Shown one piece after another: positions 18,191-28,936 of a stretch of 64,000 nt of DNA. The notes beneath the pieces were generated by a model, which saw nothing but the letters and a program-made list of their open reading frames with translations, was not told the DNA's origin and did not search any database. The first letter of the stretch is position 1. Each line of letters opens with the position of its first letter. A program made the translations under genes and the position numbers. Origin of the DNA: Paraburkholderia nodosa DSM 21604 (GTDB lineage Bacteria > Pseudomonadota > Gammaproteobacteria > Burkholderiales > Burkholderiaceae); contig NZ_JAFA01000008.1 in NCBI RefSeq assembly GCF_000519185.1, forward strand, positions 60,404 through 124,403. Direction: 5' to 3'.

Positions 18191-18642
18191 GTTGCAATTC
18201 TCCGCTAGGGTTGGGTCTGAAGCCGGCTGCCGTATCGGTGCGCCCTCCCGTTTCCGGAGATCGACGCGCCCGACACCCTGAGTGCGCCGGCTTGCGAGTG
18301 TGCTGCCTGAAGAAGATGCTTCCGAATGTTCTTCGCGCACCCGCCAAAATCCGTCTTTGGCAAAGCGCTCCGCGGCAACGGCGGATCCAGCCGCCCCCGC
18401 AGGTACTCTTTGTACTTGCGTACTTCTTTCGAACGCGAATTCGAAAGATATGGGAAGCGACTTAGCCGAAGAGTATAGCACGCAGACCGCCCTTTACTCA
18501 AGACAGCTATTACCCGCGGAATACGGCGCCATCCATGGCCCATGCAGCGCGCGCCGGATCGCGACGCGCCTTTTCAAAAGTCAGCGACCACTGGCATTAG
18601 GTGCGATAATTCAATATTCGACTGCATTTTCGGGCGCAAACC
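18191..18642. other. rpsB-map divergent intergenic region with long rpsB leader
   Basis: A 452-base gap with no gene. On the minus strand it holds the rpsB promoter (18472-18501) and a leader of roughly 275 bases. Early in that leader ctttcgaa (18426-18433) and ttcgaaag (18440-18447) form a perfect 8-bp stem. A leader of this length upstream of rpsB suggests autoregulation by S2, as known in other proteobacteria, though the binding structure is not recognised here. On the plus strand TGcGATAAT at 18602-18610 resembles an extended -10 for map. Confidence 0.6.
18472..18501 (-). promoter_or_regulatory. Sigma-70-type promoter of rpsB
   Basis: Read on the minus strand: -35 TTGAGT (18501-18496), 18-base spacer, -10 TATACT (18477-18472). 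Four of six -35 bases and five of six -10 bases match consensus. It lies about 280 bases upstream of the rpsB start. Confidence 0.7.
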
Positions 18643-19464
18643 ATGGCCATTTCGATCAAGAACGAACAAGACATCGCGCAAATGCGCGTCGCCTGCCGGC
18701 TGGCGAGCGAGGTGCTCGATTACATCACGCCGTTCGTCAGCGCGGGCGTGACGACGGGTGAGCTCGACCGCCTGTGCCACGAATACATGACCAATGTGCA
18801 GGGCACGGTGCCCGCGCCGCTGAACTATCAGCCGCCGGGCTACCCGCCCTACCCGAAGGCGATCTGTACTTCCGTGAACGACGTGATCTGTCACGGTATT
18901 CCCGGCGACAAGGCGCTGAAGAACGGCGACGCGCTCAATATCGACATCACGGTCATCAAGGAAGGCTATTTCGGCGACACGAGCCGCATGTTCATCGTCG
19001 GCGAAGGCTCGATCCTCGCGAAGCGCCTCGTGCAGACCACTTATGAATGCATGTGGCTCGGCATCGACCAGGTGCGTCCCGGCGGCCATCTGGGCGACAT
19101 CGGCCATGCCATTCAGCGCTACGCCGAGAGCCAGGGCTACAGCGTGGTGCGCGAATACTGCGGCCACGGCATCGGCACGGTGTTCCACGAAGACCCGCAG
19201 GTTCTGCACTACGGCCGGCCGGGCACCGGCATCGAACTCGTGCCCGGCATGATCTTCACCGTCGAGCCGATGATCAACGCCGGCCGCCGCGACATTCGCA
19301 CCATGCCGGACCAGTGGACCGTCAAGACGAAGGACCGCAGCCTCTCGGCACAGTGGGAGCACACGGTACTCGTGACCGAAACGGGCTACGAGGTCCTGAC
19401 GGTCTCGGCGGGTACGCCCGCCAAGCCGGCCATCGTCGCGCAGATGGCGGGCACAGCGGCCTGA
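18643..19464 (+). CDS. map: Methionine aminopeptidase, type I
   Basis: Removes the N-terminal Met from nascent proteins after deformylation. The 273-residue pita-bread-fold enzyme shows the metal ligands in order: DALNIDITVIKEG (Asp), FGDTSRMF (Asp), EYCGHGIGTVFHE (His), FTVEPMIN (Glu) and SAQWEHTVLVTE (Glu). CHGIPGDKAL supplies the substrate-binding His. It is divergent from rpsB, the common map-rpsB arrangement. Its functional partner, peptide deformylase, is encoded about 5 kb downstream on the other strand. Confidence 0.97.
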   Translation: MAISIKNEQDIAQMRVACRLASEVLDYITPFVSAGVTTGELDRLCHEYMTNVQGTVPAPLNYQPPGYPPYPKAICTSVNDVICHGIPGDKALKNGDALNIDITVIKEGYFGDTSRMFIVGEGSILAKRLVQTTYECMWLGIDQVRPGGHLGDIGHAIQRYAESQGYSVVREYCGHGIGTVFHEDPQVLHYGRPGTGIELVPGMIFTVEPMINAGRRDIRTMPDQWTVKTKDRSLSAQWEHTVLVTETGYEVLTVSAGTPAKPAIVAQMAGTAA

Positions 19465-19733
19465 CCGCCGGAAAAAGTGCCGGAAAGCGCTTCCTCGCGC
19501 GATCCGGCGCAAAATGGATATGCTCGTAGAGAACGGCCCGCGCCCCGGGCCAGCGCGCCCAACGCGAGCGAGGCACGACATGCGGACGCCGCCCGGCATC
19601 CGCAGCACGATGAGGCAGCCTGCAAAGCAGCCAACGCATTAACCGACGAAGCAACGCGGCCAGCCGCCAGCGCGAGGCCTGCCGCGCGCACGACCAGCCG
19701 CCCGCCCAACCACGCCAGACACGACCCGAGCCC

Positions 19734-22313
19734 ATGAGTGTTCCCGCTGTCGCCGTTCCCGATACGTCGTCGCTGAAGTCCGACTACAAGGCCGCCAAGG
19801 CCCAGTTGCTCGAGCGTTTCAAGACCGCGACCAATGTCGACTCGCTGATGCGCGCCCTCGCCCGCACCACCGACGACACCTTGCGCAGCGCCTGGAACCT
19901 GTGCGAGCTGCCGGCCACGCTGGCGCTCGTGGCGGTGGGCGGCTTCGGGCGCGGCGAGCTTGCGCCCTGGTCCGACGTCGACATCCTCGTCCTGCTGCCG
20001 GACGACGAGCCGCTCGCGCCGCTCGAAGAACGCATCGAGCGTTTTATCGGCCTTGCGTGGGATCTCGGACTCGATATCGGCAGCAGCGTGCGCAGCGTCT
20101 CGCAATGCCTCGAAGAAGCCGCCAACGACGTCACCGTGCGCACGTCGCTCCTCGAGGCGCGCCGCATCACGGGCAGCGCGACACTGTTCGGCGACTTCGC
20201 GCAGCGCTATCGCGACGCCATGGACCCGCGTGCGTTCTTCCAGGCGAAAGTGCTCGAAATGCGCCAGCGCCACGCGCGCTTCCAGGACACGCCCTATTCG
20301 CTCGAACCCAACCTCAAGGAAAGCCCCGGCGGCCTGCGCGACCTGCAGCTGATCCTCTGGATCACCGAGGCCGCCGCCTTCGGCAGCAGCTGGAAGGAGC
20401 TGGACCAGCGCGGCCTCATCACCGGGCGCGAGGCGCGCGAACTGCGCCGCAACGAGGCATTTCTCAAGGCGCTGCGCGCGCGCCTGCATGTGATCGCGGG
20501 CCGCCGCCAGGACATCCTCGTGTTCGACCTGCAGACAGCCGTGGCCGAAAGCTTCGGCTACAAGGCCAGCAGCGCGCGGCGGGCGAGCGAGCAGCTCATG
20601 CGCCGCTACTACTGGGCCGCGAAGGCGGTCACGCAGTTGTCCACCATCCTGATCCAAAACATCGAGGCGCAGCTCTTTCCGAGCACAAGTGGCATCACGC
20701 GCACGCTCTCCGAGCACTTCGTCGAGAAGCAGGGGATGCTGGAGATCGTCAGCGACGACGTGTTCGAACGCGAGCCGCACGCGATTCTCGAAGCGTTCCT
20801 GCTCTACGAGCAGGTGCCCGGCGTGAAGGGCCTGTCGGCGCGCACGCTGCGCGCGCTCTACAACGCGCGCGAGACCATGGACCTGCGCTGGCGCCGCGAC
20901 CCGGAGAACCGCCGGCTCTTCATGGAGATCCTCAAGCAGCCGGCCGGCATCACGCACGCCATGCGGCTCATGAACCAGACGAGCGTGCTCGGGCGCTATC
21001 TGCTGAATTTCCGCCGCATCGTCGGGCAGATGCAGCACGACCTCTATCACGTCTATACGGTCGATCAGCACATCCTGATGGTGCTGCGCAATATGCGCCG
21101 CTTCGCCGTGGCCGAGCATGCGCACGAGTATCCGTTCTGCAGCCAGCTCATCGCCAACTTCGAGCGGCCCTGGGTGCTTTACGTCGCGGCGCTGTTCCAC
21201 GACATCGCCAAGGGCCGCGGCGGCGACCACTCGCAGCTCGGCATGGCCGACGCGCGGCGCTTTTGCCGCGAGCACGACATCACGGGCGACGACGCGGAGC
21301 TGGTCGTCTGGCTCGTGCAGCAGCACCTCATGATGAGCCAGGTTGCCCAGAAGCAGGACATCACCGACCCCGAGGTCGTCAAGCGCTTCGCCGAACTCGT
21401 CGGCACGGAACGGCGTCTTTCGGCGCTCTACCTGCTGACGGTCGCCGACATTCGCGGCACGAGCCCGAAGGTCTGGAACAACTGGAAAGGCAAGCTGCTC
21501 GAAGACCTCTACCGCTCGACGCTCGCCGTGCTCGGTGGCGCCAAGCCCGACGCGCACTCGGAGCTCAAGACGCGCCAGGAGCTGGCGCTCGCGCTGCTGC
21601 GTCTCGAGACCGTGCCGGAACACGCCCACCGCGCGCTCTGGGAGAAGCTCGACGTCGGCTACTTCCTGCGCCACGACGCCGCCGATATCGCCTGGCAAAC
21701 GCGCGTGCTCTATCGCCACGTCGAGGCGCCGGAGCCGGTCGTGCGCGCGCGCCCGTCGCCGATCGGCGAGGCGCTGCAGGTGCTCGTCTACGCGCAGGAC
21801 CGCCCCGACCTGTTCGCGACGATGTGCGCGTACTTCGACCGCAGCGGCCTTTCCGTGCTCGACGCGCGTGTGAGCACCACGCGCCACGGCTACGCGCTCG
21901 ATAACTTCATCGTCGCCCACACCGAGGGCGACGTGCATTACCGCGATATCGCGAACCTCGTCGAGCAGGAACTCGCGGCGCGCCTGAAGGCGACGGGCAA
22001 TGCACTGCCCGAGCCGTCGAAGGGCCGTCTCTCGCGCCTGTCGCGCACCTTCCCGGTGACGCCGCGCGTCGACCTGCGGGCCGACGAGCGCGGCCAATAC
22101 TACATCCTGTCCGTGTCCGCGAACGACCGGCCGGGCCTCCTCTATTCCATCGCGCGCGTGCTCGCGGAGCATCATGTCGGCGTCCATGCGGCGCGGATCA
22201 ATACGCTCGGCGAACGGGTGGAAGACGTGTTTCTGCTCGACGGTTCGGGACTCTCCGACAACCGCCAGCAGATTCACGTCGAAACCGAATTGCTGCGCGC
22301 GATCGCAGTGTGA
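19734..22313 (+). CDS. glnD: [Protein-PII] uridylyltransferase/uridylyl-removing enzyme
   Basis: Nitrogen sensor that uridylylates PII proteins when glutamine is low and removes UMP when it is high. The 859-residue protein has the nucleotidyltransferase motif [19 protein letters not shown] (residues 63-81), a PII-uridylyltransferase linker domain, an HD phosphohydrolase domain ([15 protein letters not shown] near residue 488) and two C-terminal ACT domains (about 680-760 and 790-859) for glutamine sensing. The 269-base gap after map contains no gene. A GTG four codons-plus upstream of the next gene overlaps its stop codon. A long open frame on the opposite strand is a codon-bias shadow. Confidence 0.97.
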   Translation: MSVPAVAVPDTSSLKSDYKAAKAQLLERFKTATNVDSLMRALARTTDDTLRSAWNLCELPATLALVAVGGFGRGELAPWSDVDILVLLPDDEPLAPLEERIERFIGLAWDLGLDIGSSVRSVSQCLEEAANDVTVRTSLLEARRITGSATLFGDFAQRYRDAMDPRAFFQAKVLEMRQRHARFQDTPYSLEPNLKESPGGLRDLQLILWITEAAAFGSSWKELDQRGLITGREARELRRNEAFLKALRARLHVIAGRRQDILVFDLQTAVAESFGYKASSARRASEQLMRRYYWAAKAVTQLSTILIQNIEAQLFPSTSGITRTLSEHFVEKQGMLEIVSDDVFEREPHAILEAFLLYEQVPGVKGLSARTLRALYNARETMDLRWRRDPENRRLFMEILKQPAGITHAMRLMNQTSVLGRYLLNFRRIVGQMQHDLYHVYTVDQHILMVLRNMRRFAVAEHAHEYPFCSQLIANFERPWVLYVAALFHDIAKGRGGDHSQLGMADARRFCREHDITGDDAELVVWLVQQHLMMSQVAQKQDITDPEVVKRFAELVGTERRLSALYLLTVADIRGTSPKVWNNWKGKLLEDLYRSTLAVLGGAKPDAHSELKTRQELALALLRLETVPEHAHRALWEKLDVGYFLRHDAADIAWQTRVLYRHVEAPEPVVRARPSPIGEALQVLVYAQDRPDLFATMCAYFDRSGLSVLDARVSTTRHGYALDNFIVAHTEGDVHYRDIANLVEQELAARLKATGNALPEPSKGRLSRLSRTFPVTPRVDLRADERGQYYILSVSANDRPGLLYSIARVLAEHHVGVHAARINTLGERVEDVFLLDGSGLSDNRQQIHVETELLRAIAV

Positions 22314-22339
22314 ATGACCCAAGCGAAATACCCAGATCC

Positions 22340-24523
22340 ATGCGAGCCAAACTGACAGCCAAACATCCGCGCCCGACCACTCCGGAACGCGCCCCCGTCC
22401 GCCGCGGCAGTACGACCGCGCGTAAGCCGGTGCGACCGGCCGAGGCGCGACCGGCGGACGCCAGGCCGGCATCGGCTGCGAAGACTTCCGCTGGGAAGCC
22501 TGCCCGCACCTCGGCCGGCCGCGCCACGCCTCGCACCGGCGATACGCGTCCGGGCGAGCGCCCGGCGCGACCCGCTCGCGAAGGCGGGTTCGGCGACGAG
22601 CGCCGCCCGGCCCGTCGCTCCGGCGATGAGGCACGTGGATTTTCGCGCGGCCGTAATGAGGGTGACGAGCGCCGCTTCGCGCGTCGCCCCGAAGGCGATG
22701 ACCGACGCCCGCCGCGTAGCCGCGAAGAAGGCAGCGCACGCCCTTTCGCGCGCCGCACCGAGGGTGATGACCGTCGCCCGCCTCGCAGCCGCGAAGAAGG
22801 TGGCGGACGCTCCTTCGCGCGCCGCCCGGAAGGTGACGATCGCCGCCCGCCTCGCAGCCGCGAAGAAGGTGGCGAGCGTCGCTTCGAACGACGCACCGAA
22901 GGCGAGGATCGCCGCCCCGCGCGTGGCCGCGACGAAGGCGGCGCACGCCCCTTCACGCGCCGCCCCGAGGGTGACGACCGCCGCCCGCCGCGCAGCCGCG
23001 ACGAAGGTGGCGAGCGTCGCTTCGAACGACGCACCGAAGGCGATGATCGCCGCCCGCCGCGTAGCCGCGAAGAAGGTGGCGACCGACGCTTCGCGCGCCG
23101 CCCCGAAGGCGACGACCGACGCCCGCCGCGCAGCCGTGACGAAGGTGGTGCACGCCCCTTCGCGCGCCGCGCAGAGGGCGACGACCGCCGCCCGCCGCGC
23201 AGCCGCGACGAAGGTGGCGAGCGCCGCTTCGAACGGCGCACTGAAGGCGATGACCGCCGCCCACCGCGCAGCCGCGAAGAAGGTGGCGCACGCTCTTTCG
23301 CGCGTCGCCCCGAAGGCGATGACCGCCGCCCGCCGCGCAGCCGCGACGAAGGCGGTGCACGCCCCTTCGCGCGTCGCCCCGAGGGCGATGACCGCCGCCC
23401 GCCGCGCAGCCGGGAAGAAGGTGGCGACCGACGCTTCACGCGTCGCACCGAAGGCGATGACCGCCGCCCGCCGCGTAGCCGCGACGAAGGCAGCGAGGGA
23501 CGCTTCGCCCGCCGCCCGGAAAGTGACGACCGCCGCCCCACGCGCGCCGGCGACGAGGGCACGGAGCGCCGTTTCGCGCGCCCGGTGAAAGCCACCTCGC
23601 GCGATGACCGCGAAGGCGCCGCACCGCGTGCACGCCGCAGCGCAGACGAAGGCGGTGGCGGCCGCAAGACCGCCGGCCCTGTCAAATCGGCCGGGAAGCC
23701 CCCGCGCCGCACCGATGACGGCGAATCCGCACCGCGCCGCACACCGCGGGAAGAAGTCGATGGCGACAACACCCTGCGCCTGTCCAAGCGCATGTCCGAA
23801 CTGGGCCTGTGCTCGCGCCGCGAAGCCGACGAATGGATCGAAAAGGGCTGGGTGTATGTGGACGGCGAAGTCGTCGACACGCTAGGCGCCAAGGTCACGC
23901 CGAATCAGCGCATCGAAGTCGATCCGGCCGCGCTCGCGGCGCAGGCGCGCCAGGTGACGATCCTGCTGCACAAGCCCGTGGGCTATGTGTCGGGCCAGGC
24001 CGAGGACGGCTATGAGCCCGCCGCCACGCTCGTCACCGGCGAGAACCATTGGGACGGCGACCACTCGGGTATCCGCTTTTCGGCGAAGCATCTGCGCACG
24101 CTCGCCCCGGCTGGCCGGCTCGACATCGACTCGACCGGCCTGCTCGTGCTGACCCAGGACGGTCGCGTGGCCAAGCAGTTGATCGGCGAGAGTTCGGACA
24201 TCGACAAGGAATACCTCGTGCGCGTCACCTACAACGACATCGAGACCGAAATCGACCAGCACTTCCCGCCCGAGTTGCTCGCGCAGTTGCGCCACGGCCT
24301 GTCGCTCGACGACGTGCCGCTCAAGCCCGCGCAGGTGAGCTGGCAAAACGGCGAGCAGTTGCGTTTCGTGCTGCGCGAGGGCAAGAAGCGCCAGATCCGC
24401 CGCATGTGCGAACTGGTCGGCCTGAAGGTCGTGGGCCTCAAGCGTGTGCGCATGGGCCGCGTGCTGCTTGGCGCGCTGCCGCAAGGCCAATGGCGCTATC
24501 TGGCCGCCGACGAAGCGTTCTAA
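22340..24523 (+). CDS. RsuA/RluB/RluF-family pseudouridine synthase with repeat-rich N-terminal extension
   Basis: The last ~250 residues form a canonical 23S rRNA pseudouridine synthase: an S4 RNA-binding domain (LRLSKRMSELGLCSRREADE), the catalytic loop GRLDIDSTGLLVLTQDG with its Asp, and a C-terminal KKRQIRRMCELVGLKVVGLK that looks most like RluF. The first ~480 residues are low-complexity, very rich in Arg, Asp, Glu, Gly and Pro, and include 13 tandem 23-residue repeats (listed separately). The total of 727 residues is over twice the family norm. The start is ATG at 22340; an in-frame GTG at 22310 overlaps the glnD stop. The target base cannot be set from sequence. The charged tail probably binds RNA or ribosomal particles (inference). 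Confidence 0.9.
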   Translation: MRAKLTAKHPRPTTPERAPVRRGSTTARKPVRPAEARPADARPASAAKTSAGKPARTSAGRATPRTGDTRPGERPARPAREGGFGDERRPARRSGDEARGFSRGRNEGDERRFARRPEGDDRRPPRSREEGSARPFARRTEGDDRRPPRSREEGGGRSFARRPEGDDRRPPRSREEGGERRFERRTEGEDRRPARGRDEGGARPFTRRPEGDDRRPPRSRDEGGERRFERRTEGDDRRPPRSREEGGDRRFARRPEGDDRRPPRSRDEGGARPFARRAEGDDRRPPRSRDEGGERRFERRTEGDDRRPPRSREEGGARSFARRPEGDDRRPPRSRDEGGARPFARRPEGDDRRPPRSREEGGDRRFTRRTEGDDRRPPRSRDEGSEGRFARRPESDDRRPTRAGDEGTERRFARPVKATSRDDREGAAPRARRSADEGGGGRKTAGPVKSAGKPPRRTDDGESAPRRTPREEVDGDNTLRLSKRMSELGLCSRREADEWIEKGWVYVDGEVVDTLGAKVTPNQRIEVDPAALAAQARQVTILLHKPVGYVSGQAEDGYEPAATLVTGENHWDGDHSGIRFSAKHLRTLAPAGRLDIDSTGLLVLTQDGRVAKQLIGESSDIDKEYLVRVTYNDIETEIDQHFPPELLAQLRHGLSLDDVPLKPAQVSWQNGEQLRFVLREGKKRQIRRMCELVGLKVVGLKRVRMGRVLLGALPQGQWRYLAADEAF
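22682..23578 (+). repeat. 13 in-frame 69-bp tandem repeats (23 residues each)
   Basis: Exactly 13 back-to-back units fill 897 bases. Each unit reads RR-(P/T/A)-EGDDRRPPRSR, then (E/D)-EGG, a variable residue, R, a variable residue, F and A/E/T. Units alternate between an ARPFA-type and an RRFE-type end, suggesting expansion of a two-unit block. The last unit is the most diverged (ESDDRRPTRAGDEGT). Because codons are also conserved, the array is a candidate for length change by slippage or recombination. Confidence 0.95.
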
Positions 24524-24568
24524 CGCCACGTCGGGCCACATCGGCGCCCGACGCCGCGCCGAATGAGA

Positions 24569-24595
24569 ACGGGAGCCATCTGGCTCCCGTTTTTC
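24569..24595 (+). terminator. Intrinsic terminator after the pseudouridine synthase
   Basis: acgggagcca and tggctcccgt pair around a very short centre (24569-24590), followed by T4 and CTT. It lies between the convergent ends of this gene and def. There is no A-tract on the other side, so it serves mainly the plus strand. Confidence 0.85.
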
Positions 24596-24610
24596 TTGAT
24601 GCTTCGATCG

Positions 24611-27246
<2,636 letters not shown>

Positions 27247-27442
27247 TCAGATTATCTCAGGAAGCGGCGCGTGTCGCATCGACCGAACGGCCATCTTCGT
27301 GCGCCGCCGAACGGGCCTCGCCAGCGTCCTGGCCGAATGGCCAACGCGGTGCCTGTCGCATCGCCGCCCAGCTCCAGCCAGGTGAACCTGAACACACTGC
27401 AACACGCGTGCCGACGCCCTCCGCGCCGCACCGCCTGCGCGC

Positions 27443-27476
27443 AAAAAAAAAGCGCGGCGCCCTTACGGCGTCGCGC
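27443..27476 (-). terminator. Strong intrinsic terminator after zipA
   Basis: On the minus strand gcgcgacgcc (27476-27467) pairs with ggcgccgcgc (27461-27452) with one A-C mismatch, a five-base loop and nine T (27451-27443). It is 33 bases past the zipA stop and separates smc-zipA from ligA-def. Confidence 0.9.
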
Positions 27477-27508
27477 CCTGTCTGTTGGCCGCTTGCCGGC
27501 CTGCGGCG

Positions 27509-28792
27509 TTACTGGCTGAACAATCGCCGCGTGGCCGGCGAGCCGGCCGGAATGCCGGCCTGCTCCAGCTTCGCGTAAAGCGTCATGAGCTGCTTGTCGA
27601 TCGACTGCAGCACCGATTCCGGCAGCGGCCGGCGCTGGTCGTCGACCACGCGCCCGCCAATGCGCTCGGCAAGCGACTTCGCGTAGTCGCACATCAGTCG
27701 GAACGGCAGGATGTCTTCGTCGGCCACGGGCACGTCGAGGATCAGCGTGATCAGCTCGCCGCCCTTGTACGTGAGGTCGTCGCGCAGGAAGTTGGTGTCG
27801 CCGAACTGCAGCATGAAAACGGGGCTCTGCTTCGCGTCGAGCTTCACGAAACGCGTGCCGTCGCGCGAAAGCAGCAAGCCGTCCTGCGCCGCCACGGCCT
27901 GCACGTAGTTTGCCGACCACGGCGCGCCATCCGACATCACGTTGACGGAAAGCTGCGCGTCGCATTGCGCCGCGAAGCCGTCCAGTTCGCGCGCCATGGC
28001 GACCGTCTCCATCATGTCCGGAAACTCGGGTGCGGCGTCGAGCGCGTCGGCGAACTGCTGCACGCCGGTCACGAATTCCGAGAACTCGAGTTCGTTGAGC
28101 GGACCGTTGCGATTCGCGAGTTGCGCAGCCGCGCGCAGTTCCTCGTAGCGCACACCGCTCTGGAGCAACTCCCAGCCGTCGCCCCCTTCGGGTTTGCCTT
28201 CGATGTGAACCGGCTTGCTGCCCGCGCGGCGCAGCCGCTGCGCCAACGGAATCACCCGCTCGCCCGCCACCGGCGCGCCAAGCCGGATCGGCACGATGCA
28301 GTCAATGCGACGGTCGACCACGGCGGGCGGCGCCGAAGAGATCGTCGTGGCGGCCGGCATGACCGGTTCGATCCTTTCGGCTTCGTCGGCGTCGTCCTTT
28401 GCGGGTTGCGCGGCAGCCGCGCTGGCAGCCGGCGCCTTGTCGCCCCCCTCGTCCGCACCGGATTCAGCCTCCGGAAAGCCGTTGGGCGTCGTCGTTTCCG
28501 CCTGGATGTCGGCCGGCGTGTCGAGCGGCGCAGCGGTCCCGAAACCCGGCTCCACTCGCCCGGCTTCCGTGCTGCCCCCGAGCGACGGCTCGCGGCGCGA
28601 CGGAGCATGCGCCGGTTCGATGAACGGGCTCGGCTCCTGGAACTCGTCGCGCTGCTGCGCTTCGACCGCCTCTTCGGGCATCGGGCGCGGCATGCGCCGG
28701 CGCACCCTCGCGCCCTGCCACGCGTTGTATACCACCACGCCCCCGACTACCACGGCGCCCGCGCCGATCAACCCGAGAGTCAACTCATCCAT
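27509..28792 (-). CDS. zipA: Cell division protein ZipA homologue
   Basis: Bitopic inner-membrane protein that tethers FtsZ. The 427-residue product begins MDELTLGLIGAGAVVVGGVV, giving a single membrane anchor (residues 4-24) with a cytoplasmic body. A long Pro/Ala/Glu-rich linker (about 35-200) follows, then a C-terminal ZipA FtsZ-binding domain (about 210-415; FMLQFGDTNFLRDDLTYKGG). ATG at 28792 is chosen because it starts right at the anchor. It lies between smc and ligA, an order conserved in beta-proteobacteria. The weak overall similarity expected for ZipA makes the membrane topology and gene order important evidence. Confidence 0.9.
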   Translation of the reverse strand: MDELTLGLIGAGAVVVGGVVVYNAWQGARVRRRMPRPMPEEAVEAQQRDEFQEPSPFIEPAHAPSRREPSLGGSTEAGRVEPGFGTAAPLDTPADIQAETTTPNGFPEAESGADEGGDKAPAASAAAAQPAKDDADEAERIEPVMPAATTISSAPPAVVDRRIDCIVPIRLGAPVAGERVIPLAQRLRRAGSKPVHIEGKPEGGDGWELLQSGVRYEELRAAAQLANRNGPLNELEFSEFVTGVQQFADALDAAPEFPDMMETVAMARELDGFAAQCDAQLSVNVMSDGAPWSANYVQAVAAQDGLLLSRDGTRFVKLDAKQSPVFMLQFGDTNFLRDDLTYKGGELITLILDVPVADEDILPFRLMCDYAKSLAERIGGRVVDDQRRPLPESVLQSIDKQLMTLYAKLEQAGIPAGSPATRRLFSQ

Positions 28793-28936
28793 GCATGCTC
28801 CATCAGCAATTCTTATTCGACGGCGCGCGCATTCTGTGCGCCGTTTCTGTGGCGAGCGCATTGCGCGCGGCGGCTGCCTAACCGATGGCGCCGCCGGCCG
28901 CGCATTGCGCGCCGTCCGTTAGACCGTATAAATCGA

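Noticed and set aside
19386..22946. 1186-residue open frame on the minus strand opposite glnD
   Set aside because: It mirrors glnD and the repeat region; in GC-rich DNA the antisense frame of a real gene often stays open. The translation is Arg/His/Ala-rich with no domain, and glnD is unambiguous.
22198..23898. 566-residue minus-strand frame with SSRLRGGRRSSPSxRR-type repeats
   Set aside because: The repeats are only the complement of the 69-bp units of the pseudouridine synthase gene. There is no start signal or homology.
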